Part shown: in pieces, positions 62,206 through 64,000 of the stretch
How the letters are laid out: each line of letters begins with the position of its first letter
Position numbering within the stretch: the first letter of the stretch is position 1
Assembly (NCBI GenBank): GCA_965228425.1
Contig: OZ245815.1
Location: 2,914,001 to 2,978,000, forward strand
Length of the DNA stretch: 64,000 nt
Direction: 5' to 3'
Source: JAJFJD01 sp965228425
Lineage (GTDB): Bacteria; Pseudomonadota; Alphaproteobacteria; UBA8366
The notes under the pieces: generated by a model
Told to the model about the DNA's origin: nothing
The model's database searches: none
The model's input: the letters and a program-made list of their open reading frames with translations, nothing else
Made by a program: the position numbers and the translations under genes

Positions 62206-64000
62206 TTACGCGCTTTTCCGCCGGGCCGTCTGTTTCCGGAAATACGGCTGGAGATAGCGGCCGGTATGGCTGCGCGGTTCCTTCGCGATCTCCTCCGGCG
62301 TGCCGGTCGCGATGATTTCGCCGCCACGGTTGCCGCCGTCGGGGCCCAAGTCGACCACATGGTCTGCGGTCTTGATGACTTCCAAGTTGTGCTCGATTAC
62401 GACCACGGTGTTGCCTTGATCCACCAGCGCCTGCAGTACTTCCAGCAGCTTGCGGACATCCTCGAAATGGAGCCCGGTGGTCGGCTCGTCCAGGATATAG
62501 AGCGTCCGGCCGGTGGCACGTCGCGATAGTTCCTTGGCGAGCTTGACGCGCTGCGCCTCGCCGCCGGACAGGGTGGTAGCCTGTTGCCCCACGTGGATAT
62601 AACCGAGGCCGACACGCTTCAGCGTTTCGAGTTTGTCGCGGATCGACGGAACGGCCTGGAAGAAATCTGCGGCCTCCTCGACCGTCATCTCAAGGACATC
62701 GGCGATCGACCTGTCCTTGAAGGTGATTTCGAGGGTCTCTCGGTTGTAGCGTTTACCCTTGCACACGTCGCATTGGACATACACGTCCGGCAGGAAATGC
62801 ATCTCGATCTTGATGACGCCGTCGCCTTGGCACGCCTCGCAGCGCCCGCCCTTCACGTTGAAGGAGAACCGGCCTGGCGCGTAGCCGCGGGTCTTCGCCT
62901 CGGGCAATCCGGAGAACCATTCGCGGATCGGTGTGAAGGCGCCGGTATAGGTGGCCGGATTGGACCGCGGCGTCCGCCCGATCGGCGACTGATCGATGTC
63001 GATCACCTTGTCGAGAAATTCGAGACCCTTGATCCGGTCGTGCTCGCCGGGATGGGTGCGGCTGTTGTGCAGGTGCCGGGCGAGTGCGCGATAAAGCGTC
63101 TCTACAACGCAGGTCGATTTCCCGCTGCCCGAAACGCCGGTGAAGCAGACGAATGTGCCCAGCGGGATCGAGACGTCGATCGATTGCAAATTGTTCGCGC
63201 GGGCGCCGACGATTTCGATGGTTTGGCCCGGATGGCCCTCGCGGCGCATGTCCGGCATCGGGATTTGCCGGAATCCGGTGAGATACTGCGCGGTAAGGCT
63301 CTCGCTCGATTGCATGACCTCGGCGGGTGTGCCGTGCGCCACCAGCCGGCCGCCGTGAATGCCCGCGCCGGGACCAAGGTCCACGAGATAGTCGGCTTCG
63401 CGCATGGCCTCTTCGTCATGCTCGACGACGATGACGGTATTTCCCAGATCGCGCAGCCGCTTCAACGTCTCCAGCAATCGGTTGTTGTCGCGGGGATGCA
63501 GGCCAATCGACGGCTCATCGAGGACGTAAAGGACGCCCATAAGGCCGGATCCGATCTGGGACGCCAACCGAATTCGCTGACTCTCGCCGCCGGACAGCGT
63601 TCCGGAGGCACGGTCCAGCGTCAGGTAGTCGAGTCCCACATCCACGAGGAAGCCGAGCCGCTCGTTGATTTCCTTCAGGATACGCTCGGCGATTTCCTTC
63701 TGCTTGTCGTTCAGCGTTGCGTCGAGCGACAGGAACCAGTCGCGCGCCTCGGCAATCGACATGCGCGACACGTTGGCGATCTGCAATCCATCGATCTTGA
63801 CGGCGAGCGCTTCAGGCTTCAGCCGGTGCCCGTCACAGGCGGAGCAGGGATAGACGTTCTGGTAACGCTCCAGCTCCTCGCGCACCCAGCTCGAATCGGT
63901 TTCCCGCCAGCGCCGCTGCATGTTCGGCATGACACCTTCGAACGGCTTTTTGGTTTTGTAGCTGCGCAACCCGTCGTCGTACTCCATCGTCACCGGTGTC
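62206..64000 (-). CDS. uvrA: UvrA excinuclease subunit A, C-terminal part (5' end off window)
   Basis: Partial UvrA, about 598 residues read in-frame from the right edge; the whole protein is about 950 residues, so the N-terminal ATPase half's start is missing. ABC signature LSGGESQRIRLASQIG and Walker B VLYVLDEPSIGLH end the first ATPase; the second has Walker A FTGVSGSGKST, zinc ligands CEACQGDGVI and CDVCKGKRYN, signature LSGGEAQRVKLAKELSRR and ILDEPTTGLHFEDV. Acts with UvrB in nucleotide-excision repair. It converges on the secreted-protein gene. Confidence 0.97.
   Translation of the reverse strand, partial: TPVTMEYDDGLRSYKTKKPFEGVMPNMQRRWRETDSSWVREELERYQNVYPCSACDGHRLKPEALAVKIDGLQIANVSRMSIAEARDWFLSLDATLNDKQKEIAERILKEINERLGFLVDVGLDYLTLDRASGTLSGGESQRIRLASQIGSGLMGVLYVLDEPSIGLHPRDNNRLLETLKRLRDLGNTVIVVEHDEEAMREADYLVDLGPGAGIHGGRLVAHGTPAEVMQSSESLTAQYLTGFRQIPMPDMRREGHPGQTIEIVGARANNLQSIDVSIPLGTFVCFTGVSGSGKSTCVVETLYRALARHLHNSRTHPGEHDRIKGLEFLDKVIDIDQSPIGRTPRSNPATYTGAFTPIREWFSGLPEAKTRGYAPGRFSFNVKGGRCEACQGDGVIKIEMHFLPDVYVQCDVCKGKRYNRETLEITFKDRSIADVLEMTVEEAADFFQAVPSIRDKLETLKRVGLGYIHVGQQATTLSGGEAQRVKLAKELSRRATGRTLYILDEPTTGLHFEDVRKLLEVLQALVDQGNTVVVIEHNLEVIKTADHVVDLGPDGGNRGGEIIATGTPEEIAKEPRSHTGRYLQPYFRKQTARRKSA

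Noticed and set aside
1..64000. CRISPR arrays, insertion sequences, prophage or integron features
   Set aside because: No spaced direct repeats, transposase, integrase or att-like repeats were seen by eye.

Overview
The window is high-GC, gene-dense chromosomal DNA from an alphaproteobacterium, most likely of Rhodospirillales-like affinity. Signs of this are the tandem pcm-like/tolC/popZ (DUF2497)/valS order, dgt-argS-SPOR-nagZ-scpA-scpB-tatABC-serS-surE-pcm-nlpD synteny, a yajC-secD-secF-Mth938 operon, and a 2Fe-2S-type ilvD. No phage, insertion sequence or CRISPR array was seen. The assignment to an order is inference.

Layout. (1) 1-9.8 kb is a surface polysaccharide/protein-sorting locus: a partial polytopic GT-C-like membrane protein, an exosortase fused to an EpsI domain, a WecA/MraY-type sugar-1-phosphate transferase with an added membrane domain, a large membrane-anchored Pro/Glu-rich protein, a PrsT-type TPR lipoprotein, and a short secreted protein ending in a VPLPA/PEP-CTERM-like sorting tail. 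(2) 9.8-18 kb holds a VanZ-like protein, tRNA-Cys, a PCMT-like methyltransferase, tolC, popZ and valS. These are followed by two proteins that look like paralogues, one a zinc-metallopeptidase and the other lacking the peptidase half. (3) 18-38 kb is accessory metabolism: ilvD, two paralogous LLM-class flavin oxidoreductases, an AGCS amino-acid transporter with UspA, a LysR effector domain without its DNA-binding half, a PrpF/GalD-type isomerase, an alpha/beta hydrolase, an SDR, DUF924, a CaiB/BaiF CoA-transferase and a 2-hydroxyacid dehydrogenase. It also has an adenylation-carrier-thioesterase (A-T-TE) protein divergent from a UbiD decarboxylase, then xthA and a lone tryptophan-halogenase-type enzyme. 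(4) 38-56.5 kb is conserved housekeeping: erpA, dgt, argS, SPOR protein, nagZ, scpAB, an orphan ABC ATPase, tatABC, serS, surE, pcm, nlpD-like, DUF815 ATPase, yajC, secD, secF and an NDUFAF3-like protein. (5) 56.5-64 kb holds a PuuD-N-like membrane protein, an NDUFAF6-like protein of the squalene/phytoene synthase fold, trmFO, a DUF4389 protein, a class III nucleotide cyclase, an unknown secreted protein and the C-terminal part of uvrA (runs off the right edge).

The most interesting leads, in my judgement, are four. The first is the A-T-TE/UbiD/2-hydroxyacid dehydrogenase/CoA-transferase neighbourhood at 24-36 kb, which looks like an uncharacterised organic-acid or aromatic pathway. The second is the paralogous peptidase/non-peptidase pair at 16.4-18.0 kb. 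The third is the exosortase locus with its unrecognised Pro/Glu-rich partner. The fourth is the LysR-type protein reduced to its ligand-binding domain. All functions are inferred by reading translated sequence; no database search was run.
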